Both the position numbers and the translations under genes were made by a program. 64,000 nucleotides of DNA from Hysterangium stoloniferum (lineage: Eukaryota; Basidiomycota; Agaricomycetes; Hysterangiales; Hysterangiaceae), in the NCBI GenBank assembly GCA_015178975.1, contig WHVD01000255.1, positions 1 through 64,000 on the forward strand, written 5' to 3'. Below, piece after piece: positions 21,766 through 32,311 of this stretch (positions within the stretch are counted from its first letter, which is position 1; each line of letters starts with the position of its first letter). The notes beneath the pieces were generated by a model, which was not told where the DNA came from, ran no database searches, and saw only the letters and a program-made list of their open reading frames with translations.

Positions 21766-21973
21766 ATATGCAGACTTGCCCTTGTCAAGTAGAGTAAGAA
21801 CATGATCAAGTTGAGCAGGAGTGAGAGCTCTCATGATGTAAACTGATAGGTTGTTGGGATGCTATCACTTGGAGAAGTGAACAGTTGTATATATACACAA
21901 TTTGAACAGGTCACATGGTTTTATTTGCATTTATTTGTGGATAATCAATAAGGTTATGTGCTAATCATGTGAC
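21766..21973. other. Non-coding stretch
   Basis: No feature was recognised beyond AT-rich sequence. Confidence 0.4.
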
Positions 21974-22085
21974 AGGGACAAAACTGTTCCAATGAGATTG
22001 CATTAGTATTTGATTTATAGTTTGATGACAAATAATGCTTATGTCATAGAATTCTCAGGGTATACATATAGCCAACATATATGAC
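21974..22085 (+). mobile_element. Mariner-like terminus fragment, second
   Basis: GACAGGGACAAAACTGTTCC resembles the terminus at 15873 and likewise leads into repeat X. Confidence 0.4.
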
Positions 22086-22496
22086 TACCTAAATTAAAAA
22101 CACCTGATAATACCACAAAGCACCTCTTATTAGAGGTGGAGAGGGACCCGTTCTCCTCCTCTAACAAGAGCTAATTAGCCGTGTATAGGCTTCTTTCAAT
22201 AACCTTTCTTAAATAACAATAACCTTTCTTAAATAACAATAACCTTTCTTAAATACTGTGTGCACAGACCGTCTCTGTCAGCTAACTCCGGCATGTGGTG
22301 GGACATCAAATGCACTGCTCGGCAATGGCACCGTGATGGCTGCACGTTATCGTGCCCATCAATCACGGCGCCCTTCTATCATCCTCCTCATCGCCCACCC
22401 TCCCACCCTCACTCATTGCCCGCCCTCCTGCCCACCTCCTGTGCTGCCACTCATCGCCCAACCTACCACTACTCGCCTGCCCTCCCGCTCTAAGTG
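22086..22496 (+). repeat. Unclassified repeat X, copy 2
   Basis: Near-identical to 15962-16400, including the hairpin and the ACCTTTCTTAAATAACAATA units. Confidence 0.75.
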
Positions 22497-22760
22497 TGGG
22501 TGCGTGGGTGAGGGTGCATAGGTGCGGGCGTGTAGGTGTGGGCACGTAGGTGTGGGCGCATAGGTGTGGGTGCAGGTGCATATCTCTGGGAGCCGTGCCC
22601 ATCAATCACAGGCCCTCCCAGGCATCATCCTGCTCATTGCCCGCCCTGCCACTCATCACCCACCCTCCTGCTCATCGCCCACCCTTCCCACTCATTGCCC
22701 GCCCTTCCCACTCATTGCCCACCCTCCTGCTCATTGCCCGCCCTCCCGCTCATTTCTGGA
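22497..22760 (+). repeat. 14-bp minisatellite (short) and 19-bp GCCC repeat array
   Basis: About five units of the 14-bp G-rich repeat (22497-22570), then a second stretch of the GCCCACCCTCC(T/C)GCTCATT type units at about 22635-22755. Confidence 0.7.
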
Positions 22761-22880
22761 CAACAACTTATGCCAAAAAGACACGATTTCTGATCTTTCT
22801 TTTGATCTCTCTCATTTCATGATTGGAAGCTTATTCACATTGTTTTATGTTTATTCTTCAGGTGCCTGTCCAGTATTTAT

Positions 22881-23001
22881 AGCGGATTAAGGGATGCCAA
22901 TGCACCAAGAAATCCCAGTGGGTGAGTCTTCTTTGTCCACATCCTGCCTCAAAAGACAGACAATTATTGCATTGTGTCTGAGATGTGCAACCCCCTTTGT
23001 A
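22881..23001 (+). repeat. Repeat Z, copy 2
   Basis: Same as 16729-16847. It is followed by about 55 bp of unassigned sequence with a small hairpin (GGTGTGGATTGCACACC), then the inverted gypsy half. Confidence 0.75.
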
Positions 23002-23042
23002 TGGTGTGGATTGCACACCAGTGTTGCCTGCTGTAGTAGTTA

Positions 23043-25232
23043 TTACTTTTGTAATACACAAACAGAGGCGAGATTTTGTTCTGGATGTACTGTAATATTT
23101 GGATTATATCCTTTATTTGCAAAGAACGGGGAAACGCCAGTAGTGGCCGAGGGTGCATTGTTGTAAGCAAACTCTGCAAGTGGTAACAAGGTTTTCCAAT
23201 TGTCCTGTTGATAGTTGCAATATACGCAGAGGTATTGTTCCAATGTCTGGTTGACGTGTTCGGTTTGTCTGTCACCTTCCGGGTGATGTCCAGACGTGAA
23301 ATGTAATGTCATGTCCAAGGATTTTCCGAGGGATCTAAAGAAGTGAGACACGAACTCTGATCCTCGATCGGAAGTCACGTGGGACGGAACTCCGTGCTTG
23401 GAAAATACGTGGATAATGAAAAGTTCCGCTAACTGCACGGACGTAATTGTATCATAAGTAGGGATGAATATACCTTGTTTTGAGAATCTGTCAACAACGA
23501 CTAGAATAGCAGAAAAGCCTTCGGAATCCGGTAGGTGTTCAATGAAATCCATAGATATAGAATTCCACGGGTGTTCCGGTACCGGGAGTTGTTTCAAAAG
23601 GCCGTATGGCTTGTGTCGCTGAGATTTCGAGCGGGGACAAGTAGTGCAAGATTTACAATAGTGCTTAACGAATCCACAGAGTCCGGGCCAAGTATATTCT
23701 CTTCTTATCAATGATAGAGTTTTGTTGTACCCGAAATGTCCTGAGAGTGGATGATCATGTTTGTATTGAAGGATCCTGAGGCAGAGGCCGTCGGAGTCCG
23801 GTACATAGATACGATCGTCAAGTCTAATGAAACCATGTTGATCAAGAGACCACCGAGGTTGATCGGGGTCCACGGGATTGTCCAGATGAGCTTTAGTAAC
23901 TGGGTCTAGCGGAATTGCCGATAGAATATCTTGATGTAACTTCTCGATATCCATAATGATAATTCCACGGACAATGGGATTGACGAGGAAAGTTGTGCGG
24001 ACCGATGCGGTAAGTTGTTGATTCGTGAAAATAGGTTTCAGGTTGTGCGGATTTACCGTTGCATAGTCGTTGCTCCCCTCTTTAGGATAGACGTCCCATC
24101 GTCTAGTTAAAGCATCGGGTTTGCCGCCGAGATGGCCGGGTCGAAAACGGATAATCATGTTGAAGGCGGAGAGATATTCAGACCAGCGGGCCTGCTGGCG
24201 GGTCAAGAGTTTTGTGGTAGAAAAGTATTCCAGGTTTTTGTGATCTGTTACAACGTCAATAGGAGCTCCTGAACCTTCCAAATAGTGTCGCCACGCTTTG
24301 AAAGCTGAAAAGATTGCCAGAAGTTCTTTATCATGAACGTCGTAGTTGAGCTCTGCTCCGGTAAAAGTCCAGGACAGAAAAGCCACGGGGTGGACTTCTC
24401 CGTCGGAGTCCTGGATAGAGAGAATGGCTCCAAGTGCATAGTCGGAGGCGTCCGTTTCAACAATGAGTGGGAAGTCCGGTTTCCAATGCGACAGAATAGG
24501 AGCTGTAGAAAAAGAATTTTTTAAAAGATTGAAAGCTTTTTGACACTTATCATTAAAGTTCCACGGAGTACCCTTACGCGTAAGACGGGTAAGGGGTACC
24601 GTGATGTCGGAATATCCACGGATAAAACGTCTGTAAAAATTGGCAAAGCCGAGGAAGGATTGTATATCTTTAACTTTTTGGGGTTCGGGCCAATCTTTGA
24701 TGACTTGCACTTTAGTTTCGTCCATGCGGAGTCCATTGGGTCCCATCATGAAACCTAGGTATTCCACGGAGTCCGTGTCAAAAGTACATTTTTTACCATT
24801 TGCGAATAAACCATGTTGTCTGAGCCTCCGGAGAACCTCACGGACTTGTTTGTCGTGTTCCGCGGGATTCTCGGAGTAGATAAGAATGTCGTCCAAGTAA
24901 ACAATGACGCATACATCGAGCATGTGGGAGAAAATGTCGTTGATAAAACGCTGAAAAACAGATGGGGCATTAGTGAGTCCAAAAGGGATGACCAACCACT
25001 CGAAGGCCCCATAGCGGGTTCTAAAAGTGGTTTTCCATTCGTCGCCTGCGGCAATCCGGACCAAATGATAGGCGTGCTTGAGATCTATTTTGGTGTAAAT
25101 CTGGGCATTCTGTGGAGCATCGAGCAGGTCAGATATAAGTGGGAGTGGATATTTGTCCTTTTTGGTGACAGCATTGAGTCCTCTAAAATCAACACATAGT
25201 CGAAGGGATCCATCCTTTTTTCTGACAAACAA
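23043..25232 (-). mobile_element. Gypsy B reverse transcriptase, RNase H and integrase frame
   Basis: One long minus-strand frame. It contains RT motifs (RLCVDFRGLNAVT; YLDDILIYS), RNase H (IVETDASDYALGAIL), and integrase with its H-C zinc motif (HDHPLSGHFGYNKTL.. CTTC) and catalytic core pieces (SISMDFIEHLP; VTSDRGSEF). The integrase C-terminus is not on this half. Confidence 0.85.
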
Positions 25233-25506
25233 AACAGGTGCTCCAAAAGGAGACTTTGAGGGTCAAATAAAACCTATGGACAAATGTTCATCCAGGAAAT
25301 CACGGATTGCGGATAGTTCCGTGGACGAGAGCGGGTAACTATGTCCTAGGGGTGGCTGGGCGCCATCTTCAAGATCGATTTTTAAGTCGTATTCTCTATG
25401 AGGCGGAAGCCGGTCAGCTTTTCGCTTGCTAAAAACATCCGCGAAGTCATGATATTTCTCCGGGACGCCTTCTAGGTCAGCGGCTTGCTCAGATTCAGAT
25501 ACCGGG

Positions 25507-26326
25507 TGTTAGGATACACACTCAGGCCGGGTTTCCGGAGAAACCCGCAGGATATCCGGTAGGACTTGGCTTCAGCTTATAGGCTGCGCCCTCGCTAGAT
25601 CGTGTTGTCCAATTTCAGACAGGCGGACGGGAATCCCGGGGAGTCCGGGCGGGGGTTCGTGGGTCGTGAGTCGTAGGTCGTGAGTCGAGAGTCGTGAATC
25701 GAGATAGTCGAGAGAGATAGATGCGCCGGAGCCCGTGGGCTCCGACTAGTGCGAGCGGTCTGATAAGAGTAGGGTTTTAGAGAGGAAAATGTATTAGATT
25801 ACTGGGGGGAATCTAAGCTAATTTTCTGACTGGATTGTATGTACAACATCTGCCAGTTTATATAGACCGTGGAATGCATGACATACCGAATCCAGTAATA
25901 ATGAGACGAAACGAGCAAAACATAAAACGGGAATAGTAAACACCAAATTGGTGTTAGGAACGGGACGGAACGGAGCGGAGTCCGAATCGTGACAAAGCAT
26001 AACCCATAACGGGAAACGGAGCGGGAGCGGAGTCCTAAATCGTGACAGGTCATTTGACTAAAATGGGAACGGGGCTCGATTAGAGCGGTGACGGGATTCT
26101 AAGCGGGTTCCGGTGACTGATGCGTGGGACGAAGACGGACATAGACAGAGACGGGGTCCGGGGGAAGTCCGGTGACTGATATGTGTCTTAATGAGGTCGA
26201 ACGTAACGAGTCTTGACGTAACGGAGTCCGGGCGGGAAATCCTATAAACAGACGATTGGTGCTTGTAGCGCGTGGGGGCGTACGAGTTAGTACCCGGAGT
26301 CCGGCGGGATTTGTTCGGTCGTAACA
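25507..26326 (-). repeat. Solo LTR of family B inside the gypsy B element
   Basis: 820 bp from TGTTAGGATA to GTCGTAACA in plus coordinates, flanked by CCGGG on both sides (25502-25506 and 26327-26331). It separates the protease-bearing part from the reverse transcriptase part. It is about 200 bp longer than the pair LTRs because it keeps an internal segment with GGTCATTTGACTAAAATGGG, also seen in the decayed LTRs at 31-35 kb. Confidence 0.85.
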
Positions 26327-26331
26327 CCGGG

Positions 26332-26903
26332 GTTGAAAAACGTCCAGTTGCTTCATCAATTTTTAAATTGATAGTGAACGCCTGGGACCTATCCATTTTT
26401 GAAGCCCTAATAAAAGCTGCAGCATTAATCAGAGAAATGGACGGAGGTGCCGTGGGTTCCGGAGAAGCTATAGGTGCCGTAGGGATCACAGGAGTCCTCG
26501 AGACTGCAGGTGCCGGGAAGGCCATGGGTGCCGTGGAGGCCGAGACAGGTGCAGTTTCCTCGGTCGCCGCGGGAGTCCGGAATGTTATACTGTTAGCTAT
26601 CCAGTCAATCAACGGATTGTAGCGGGTAAGCCAGTTATGTCCTAGGACCACCGAGCAACTTGAGTCTAACTGGGTCACATAGAAAGTGACCAATTGAGAT
26701 GTTCCACAAGGGAAATTGATGGGTAAATCACAAGCTTGGGTAACAACTGAATTACTTGTGCCATCGAAGAGGTGGGGAGCGACGGGATTTATCGAATAAG
26801 TTGACAAAGAATTTTTTTGCGTGAATTTTGTATCTAAAAAACAATGAGTCGAGCTGGAATCTATGAGAGCTGAAAAAACGAATTTCGGAATCATATTAGA
26901 CAT
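26332..26903 (-). mobile_element. Gypsy B protease region
   Basis: The minus-strand frame shows FSALIDSSSTHCFLDTKF, the aspartic protease active-site block, then VVLGHNWLTRYNPLIDW and a Pro/Ala-rich linker up to the solo LTR insertion. Confidence 0.75.
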
Positions 26904-27019
26904 AAGTTTAACGAAAAATGAATCAGAATGTGAAAGAGCGGATGCATTGAGGCGAGTGAACTCTTGAATGCGCGGAGAGGCAACGCAACCCCTAACCCGC
27001 GCGGAGTCTGCGGGGTTGC

Positions 27020-28312
27020 TTACTCTTTTTTTGAATCGGCAGCCGGTTTATCCTTCGACGGGGTTTCCGTGGAGGCCTTGGCTGATCGACCCTTTGAAGA
27101 GTTTGCTTTTGCCAGCGGACATTCCGGGACTCGATGACCGGGTTTCCCGCACAAGAGACAGAGGTTGTTGTCCATACGACGTTGTCTTTCTTGTGGAGTC
27201 AATTTGCCATCAGGTCCAAGTTTGCCTGAGAGGTCGGGTTTTCCGGCTTGCTTGCCGGACTGTTGACCCTTGTTGTTGTCCTTATTGTCCTTATTGTTGT
27301 TGTTGTTGTTCGAAGACTTTTTATCGTTCTTCTTGTCGGATTGCGTGGAGTTCTGGTTGCTGGTTGACGAATTGTTGTTATTGTTTTTGTCCTTGGACTT
27401 GTTTAGTTTGTCCGCGGATGTCTCGCGGGCAACTTCCGCGCGACGTTCCCAATAACGTGCGTCCGCGTTTTGAGCTTTGAGGCGCATACGGGACAGGGTT
27501 TTTGGCTTGCCATCTTCTCCTTTCGAGACTTCGTCTTTAAGGCGGGACGGCAGACTGGCGTAGAATTGGTGGCGGAGAGCGGGATCGCCCCACTGACAAT
27601 GAGCTGCAAGATTATTGAATTGGACGATGTAGTCCGTGATGCGCTGTGTGTCCTTCATACGAAGATTTGTGAGACTATTCTCGGCTTCTCCTGTCGGGTC
27701 ATACGGGCCGAAGTTGGTTTCAAGCTCCTCAACAAACGCCTCCCAATTTTCAAGCCAGAGTGGCTCTTCCTCGGATATTCCGCTAAAAGCCGGTTCGAAC
27801 CATTTCAACGCGGATCCCGACAAATATGACAGTGCATAATTGACTTTTCGGGAGTCCGTGGAGAATGCAGCGGCACGATCATGGAAATTGAAGTGACATT
27901 GCATGAGGAAAGTAGAGAGTTTGTTTGGGTTGGAACCCATGAAGGGTTCCGGAGCATTGACTTTTGACCGTGGAGGTTCTTGTTCCTTTTTCTTTCGTTC
28001 TTCAAGCAGGTGCGTCATTAATTTATCTATGGTACCTGCTAAAAATTCAGAAGTAGAATCCCCCGAATACGGTTGTTGAACAGGCGGAGGATTTTCAGGA
28101 GGGATTTCGACACCTTTGCCCTTGTCGGGGGCCACGGAATTGTCCTCACGCTCGGATTCGTCCAGGTCTTCCAGGACTTCTTCGATGCAGGCTTCTTCCA
28201 TGGGTTCCGACTGGTTCGCAAGCGTCTGACTGGTATACAGAGTTAACGGGGAATGAAGAGTCGACGGTCCAGGTATTGATGACTGTGCGTGTGTACTTCT
28301 TCTTGGTGGCAT
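27020..28312 (-). mobile_element. Gypsy B gag
   Basis: A single frame of 430 codons. It has a capsid-like central part (FLMQCHFNFHDRAAAF, then YALSYLSGSALKWFEP), an Asn/Lys-rich linker and one zinc knuckle near the C-terminus (CLLCGKPGHRVPEC). It looks whole. The start MPPRRSTHAQSS is 36 bp inside the 5' LTR edge. Confidence 0.85.
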
Positions 28313-28348
28313 AATGAAAACAATCTGCGAGTATTAGTCAGAAAATAC

Positions 28349-29089
28349 TGTTAGGATACACACACAGGCCGGGTTTCCGGAGAAACCCGCGGGATATCCG
28401 GTAGGACTTGGCTTCAGCTTATAGGCTGCACCCTCGCTAGATCGTGTTGTCCAATTTCAAACGGACGGACGGGGATCCCGGGGAGTCCGGGCGGGGTTCG
28501 TGGGTCGTAGGTCGTAAGTCGGGTCGTGGGTCGTAAGTCGGAGGTCGTGGGTCGTAAGTCAAGTTGTTTGAGAGAGATAGATGCGCCGGAGCCCGTGGGC
28601 TCCGACTAGTGCGAGCGATGTGAATCGAGTAAGGTTTTAGAGCGGAAAATATTATTAGATTACTGGGGGGAATCTAAGCTAATTTTCTGACTGGATTGTA
28701 TGTACAACATCTGCCAGTTTATATAGACCATGGAGTGAATGACATACCAAATCCAGTAATGGTGAAACGAAACTAACAAAACATGAAACGGGAATAGTAA
28801 ACACCAAATTGGTGTTAGGAACGGAACGGAACGGAACGGAACGGAACGGAACGGAACGGAACGGAACGGAACGGAACGGAACGGAACGGAACGGAACGGA
28901 ACGGAACGGAACGGAACGGAACGGAACGGAACGGAACGGAACGGAACGGAACGGAACGGAGCGGAGTCTGAATCGTGACAAAGCATAACCCATAACGGGA
29001 AATCCTATAAACAGACGATTGGTGCTTGTAGCGCGTGGGGGCGTACAAGTTAGTGCCTGGAGTCCGGCAGGATTTGTCCGGTCGTAACA
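28349..29089 (-). repeat. LTR of gypsy B, 5' copy, with pentanucleotide expansion
   Basis: 741 bp. It matches 18883-19498 except for a GGAAC array at 28818-28960 and a few CpG transitions. The outer flank (ATAAC in plus, GTTAT in element orientation) pairs with GTTAT at 19499. Confidence 0.85.
28818..28960 (+). repeat. (GGAAC)n microsatellite, about 28 units
   Basis: A perfect pentanucleotide array within the LTR U3-like part; the partner LTR has three to four units. It makes the minus-strand frames read as repeated Arg-Ser-Val-Pro-Phe. Confidence 0.9.
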
Positions 29090-29728
29090 ATAACCTACCA
29101 AATAAATTTTCTAAAATAGTGAAAATATTCCCACATATACCTTAGCATTGTCTAGCTTGCCAGAGGTGATTTGATGCATGATCCTCCTTTAATCAATAGG
29201 GGAAAGCTTGGAAGGACATCCTCCTTTCAGGTTTTATTTGTCTATGTCCATCTTATGACCAATTATACTTATTAGTAGACTTGCTAAGACCTGTTATAGA
29301 GGCTACATTCCTATTGGAGAGTCCATTTTGTAGGAGGGAGATGGCTTATTCTCTTTTGAGAGGGGAAATAGCTTTCATGATAAGAATGATAATTAAAATG
29401 TCACATTAAATGTCACATATCAATTAGAACATCAAATATATGTCACCTAATTTTTCTTGTAATTTTCCTAGCCCTCTAGAATATAATATGATATAATGAA
29501 ATGTGTGAAAAGAGAGGGTTCCAAAACTGTCCCAATGATTGGTCATTTTTAAATATTCACTGTGACACCAATTTCCATCTATATTATGTAATATGTGGGT
29601 ATATCAAAGCTAGTATGCTAAGGTATATGTGGGAATATTTTCACTATTTTAGAAAATTTATTTGGTAGGTTATAAAGCATTTATTGAGAATTACAAAAAC
29701 ATTGGGACAGTTTTGGAAGCCACTGTAC
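29090..29728 (-). mobile_element. Mariner-type element with long terminal repeats, left part
   Basis: On the minus strand it starts after TA with CAGTGGCTTCCAAAACTGTC. About 115 bp of terminus (29728 to about 29612) return as an inverted copy at 29090-29150 (58 bp) plus 19499-19555 (57 bp), the gypsy insertion dividing the latter. Between them a decayed start of a Tc1/mariner transposase can be read (MKAISPLKRE, then LLQNGLSNRNVASITGLSKS), a helix-turn-helix N-terminus. The catalytic part is absent, so this was already a deletion derivative with stops in frame. Confidence 0.65.
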
Positions 29729-30195
29729 ATGGCTATAGAAGACTATATACTGTAGATATTCCAGTAATTGTACTACAAATCTAGAAGTATAATAAGACAT
29801 ATTAGGATGAAGATTCTGAGAGGGGAATACACAAGAACAATAAACAAGTGAATGAATAACTGTTAACCTGTCAGTTACCAAATACGGAACAAGGATGAGG
29901 TTCAGAAGTATGGGAATGGAAGTCTGACTGGGAGTCTGACCAGAAGTCTGACCAGGAGTCTGACCAGGAGTCTGACCGGAAGTCACCTACTGAAGGGCAG
30001 AGTCCGATGAGTTCTGGGTCATAACAGGAGGTGTCTAAAATGAGGGCAGAATACCAGAATGGGATTTGCCTTGAAAAGATGAGGGTTGGGTTCCAGTGGA
30101 TTCCAGATCTTGATACTGGTCCAGAAGATGGTTTGGACCCAGAGATAATATCCAGTAAATACTCCAAAGAGTTTCTGGGAATGGATCTTCACACA
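29729..30195 (-). repeat. Older LTR (family F), left half
   Basis: Minus-strand start near 30195 is TGTGAAGATCCATTCC, like 33717, 47576 and 55232. It includes a short tandem stretch of AGTCTGACC(A/G)GG units at 29931-29985. It is divided from its right half (19556-19879) by the mariner and gypsy insertions. Confidence 0.7.
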
Positions 30196-31260
30196 TTTAC
30201 ACCACATCTGTGTGTCACTGCAGCAAGCAGTTTATTGCCACCTCTAGTTGAGCTTCTGACAATAGTCCTACCCCTGGTCACCTATGTATAATGTATTTAG
30301 GGGTTTCTCTTAGATAGCTCAATATATGCTATAGTGTCACAGAGCTTCAACAATAAAACAAGAAAAGGTCCAGTAATTTAATTACTGATAGATTAATTAG
30401 TTGTGCTATTAAGCTTAAACAACTAAAATCAATGCTTATTTTGATTATTGAAAGGTTCAATAGAACTGTGTATGACTCTTTTAGCAAATAAACAGATATT
30501 CCTTGAGAATAGGGGCTGGAAGCTGAATATATGTGCAGTAACTTGGCAGAGACTTGATATAAAGCTTCAGTTTCTTGTATGCTTATTTGTAATAACTATT
30601 AATAGATATTTAACAAGGTGTTAAATAAATTTTTAACAGAGACAATAATTTGTATCAGATTAATTGAGTGCTTGTACTTGATTAATTCAATAAACTTAGG
30701 TATGGGCCTTGAATAATCTAAGTGTTGGCAGGGATTTCAGTAAGGATACTTAGTAGGTATTTAATAAGCCTAAGGGGTAGCTGTGAGGTGGGGGAACTTA
30801 GATGATTAGCTAAGTTTGAGAGTGCTGACAGAGAGTTCTAGATTCGCAAGTGTAGGTGCTTGCAGTTAGTATATCAGACTAAGGCTATTATTGTCCTTAG
30901 GATGATGAGATAAGCTTCTGAGCTGTGCTGTAAAATATATATGTGATAAGTTATTTTATTGCAGATTTCTGGCTCTCCTTATATAAATTTTGATAATTAA
31001 TTATTTAACTATTTAATTATTTTATGATGTCATTACTGAGTCTGTAATGATATCATGTTTAACTATTATTACCCTTTTTCTATCCTATGACTCCCATGTC
31101 TGAGACAAGGATACCAATCTAAACCTGAACTTGAAGGTTCAGAGGCCAAGATCCAGGACAGAAGCAAATGCCAGGAGAGGGAGTGTGACAAAGGCAGGGG
31201 TTGGACTGTGGACTCAGGGACTTCAATGAGATGAGAAAATGGTGCTTCCTAGGGTTTGTG
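30196..31260. other. AT-rich, CpG-poor repeat debris without recognisable genes
   Basis: No coding signal was seen on either strand. The composition (almost no CpG) matches decayed transposon sequence. It may contain the far end of the copia fossil, but I cannot place its LTR. Confidence 0.4.
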
Positions 31261-31269
31261 ACAGAGAGT

Positions 31270-32144
31270 CCCCTGACACCACCCCTCTATACCCGCTACC
31301 AGACAACCCACCAGGACCCAGACTCTGCCCTATATGCACCCAACCCACTGTATAGAACCTAACATACAGTCACAACCAGAGTTCCCGCCAGGACCCATCC
31401 ATGACACCTATCTGTACCTGACATACCTGTCTGCATCTAACCCTCTGTGTCTCATGCACCAAGTCCCCAGACTCTGCCTGGACTCCCAGTGCCCTCTAAC
31501 TGAGCCCTGCTCCAGTTATGGTTAAATGCCCTGTCATGTTTTGCACCCCACTTCCATTCCATTCCATTCCTAACACCTAGTTTGGTGTCTACTCATCCTG
31601 ATTTATGATTACCTGTTTTATCTATTATTATTACCAGATTTGGTATTACATACATTCCATAGTCTATATAGTCTAGCTGAATGTTGTACATACAATCTGG
31701 TTAGAAAATCAACTTAGTTCTCGACTTGGTGTTCCCTTCAGTCCTAGCTTATACTCCACTCTTTATCCCACCTCTTATGCTTGAAGAACATTGTCATCAT
31801 TGTCTCAGAGCCTGTGGCCTTCCCGACTCACCATCCAACTCACTGACCTCCGTGGGTTTCCTAACTTGACTCTACAACCTGACCTATTGACTGTTCACCA
31901 CCCAACCTCTCAACTGTTATCTTGACTGTTCAACTGCCTGATCTCCATGGGTTTCCCATATCGACTATCCAACAACTTGGCCTATTGATGACCCTGGACT
32001 CCTCGGGTTTTCCCAGTCCACCTGTTTGAAATTGGACACCACGGTCTTGTGAGGGTGCAGCCTATAAGCTGAAGCCACATCCTACCGGCATCCATGGGTT
32101 CCTCCAGAAACCATCCAATAAGCTCTGTGTGCACACTCTTAACA
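31270..32144 (+). repeat. Decayed solo LTR (gypsy B/D-related) in the copia fossil
   Basis: Ends CACACTCTTAACA at 32144 and shows the LTR landmarks in order: AACACCTAGTTTGGTGT, GTCTATATAGTCTAGC, and GCCTATAAGCTGAAGCCACA. The left edge is only approximate. CpG has been almost completely lost. Confidence 0.6.
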
Positions 32145-32311
32145 GTCATCTCACCTACTGCAATTGTAGATGTGCAATTCATCAACCAAACTACATGTTG
32201 AGCCACTTCTCCCCACAATGACCTTGGTAAGCTACTTGCATGGAGAAGTGCATGGATATACTTGACAATGGAATGGTTTCAACATTCAGTGACTCCATTA
32301 TATTGTGGAGT
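32145..32311 (-). mobile_element. Copia fossil: integrase fragment
   Basis: The minus-strand frame reads LPRSLWGEVAQHVVWLMNCT, preceded by a decayed NGVTECWN block, as in copia integrase. It continues on the other side of the solo LTR at 32312-33495. Confidence 0.7.

Larger units (their letters stand above)
23055..29089 (-). mobile_element. Ty3/gypsy chromovirus (family B), 5' half, inverted
   Basis: Parts on the minus strand from right to left: 5' LTR 28349-29089, gag, protease, reverse transcriptase, RNase H and integrase, ending inside integrase at about 23060. A solo LTR of the same family (25507-26326) is inserted between protease and reverse transcriptase. Apart from that insertion and the rearrangement there are only a few breaks. 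About 48 bp of integrase at its left end are also the first bases of the plus-strand half at 16848. Young element. Confidence 0.85.

Noticed and set aside
15962-23001. CRISPR-like direct repeats
   Set aside because: The repeats are contiguous minisatellites without unique spacers, and the genome is eukaryotic.
24813-25199. Plus-strand frame of 128 codons over the gypsy B reverse transcriptase
   Set aside because: Shadow of the conserved minus-strand frame; no independent support.
28660-29101. Minus-strand frame with repeated RSVPF
   Set aside because: A translation of the GGAAC pentanucleotide array inside an LTR.
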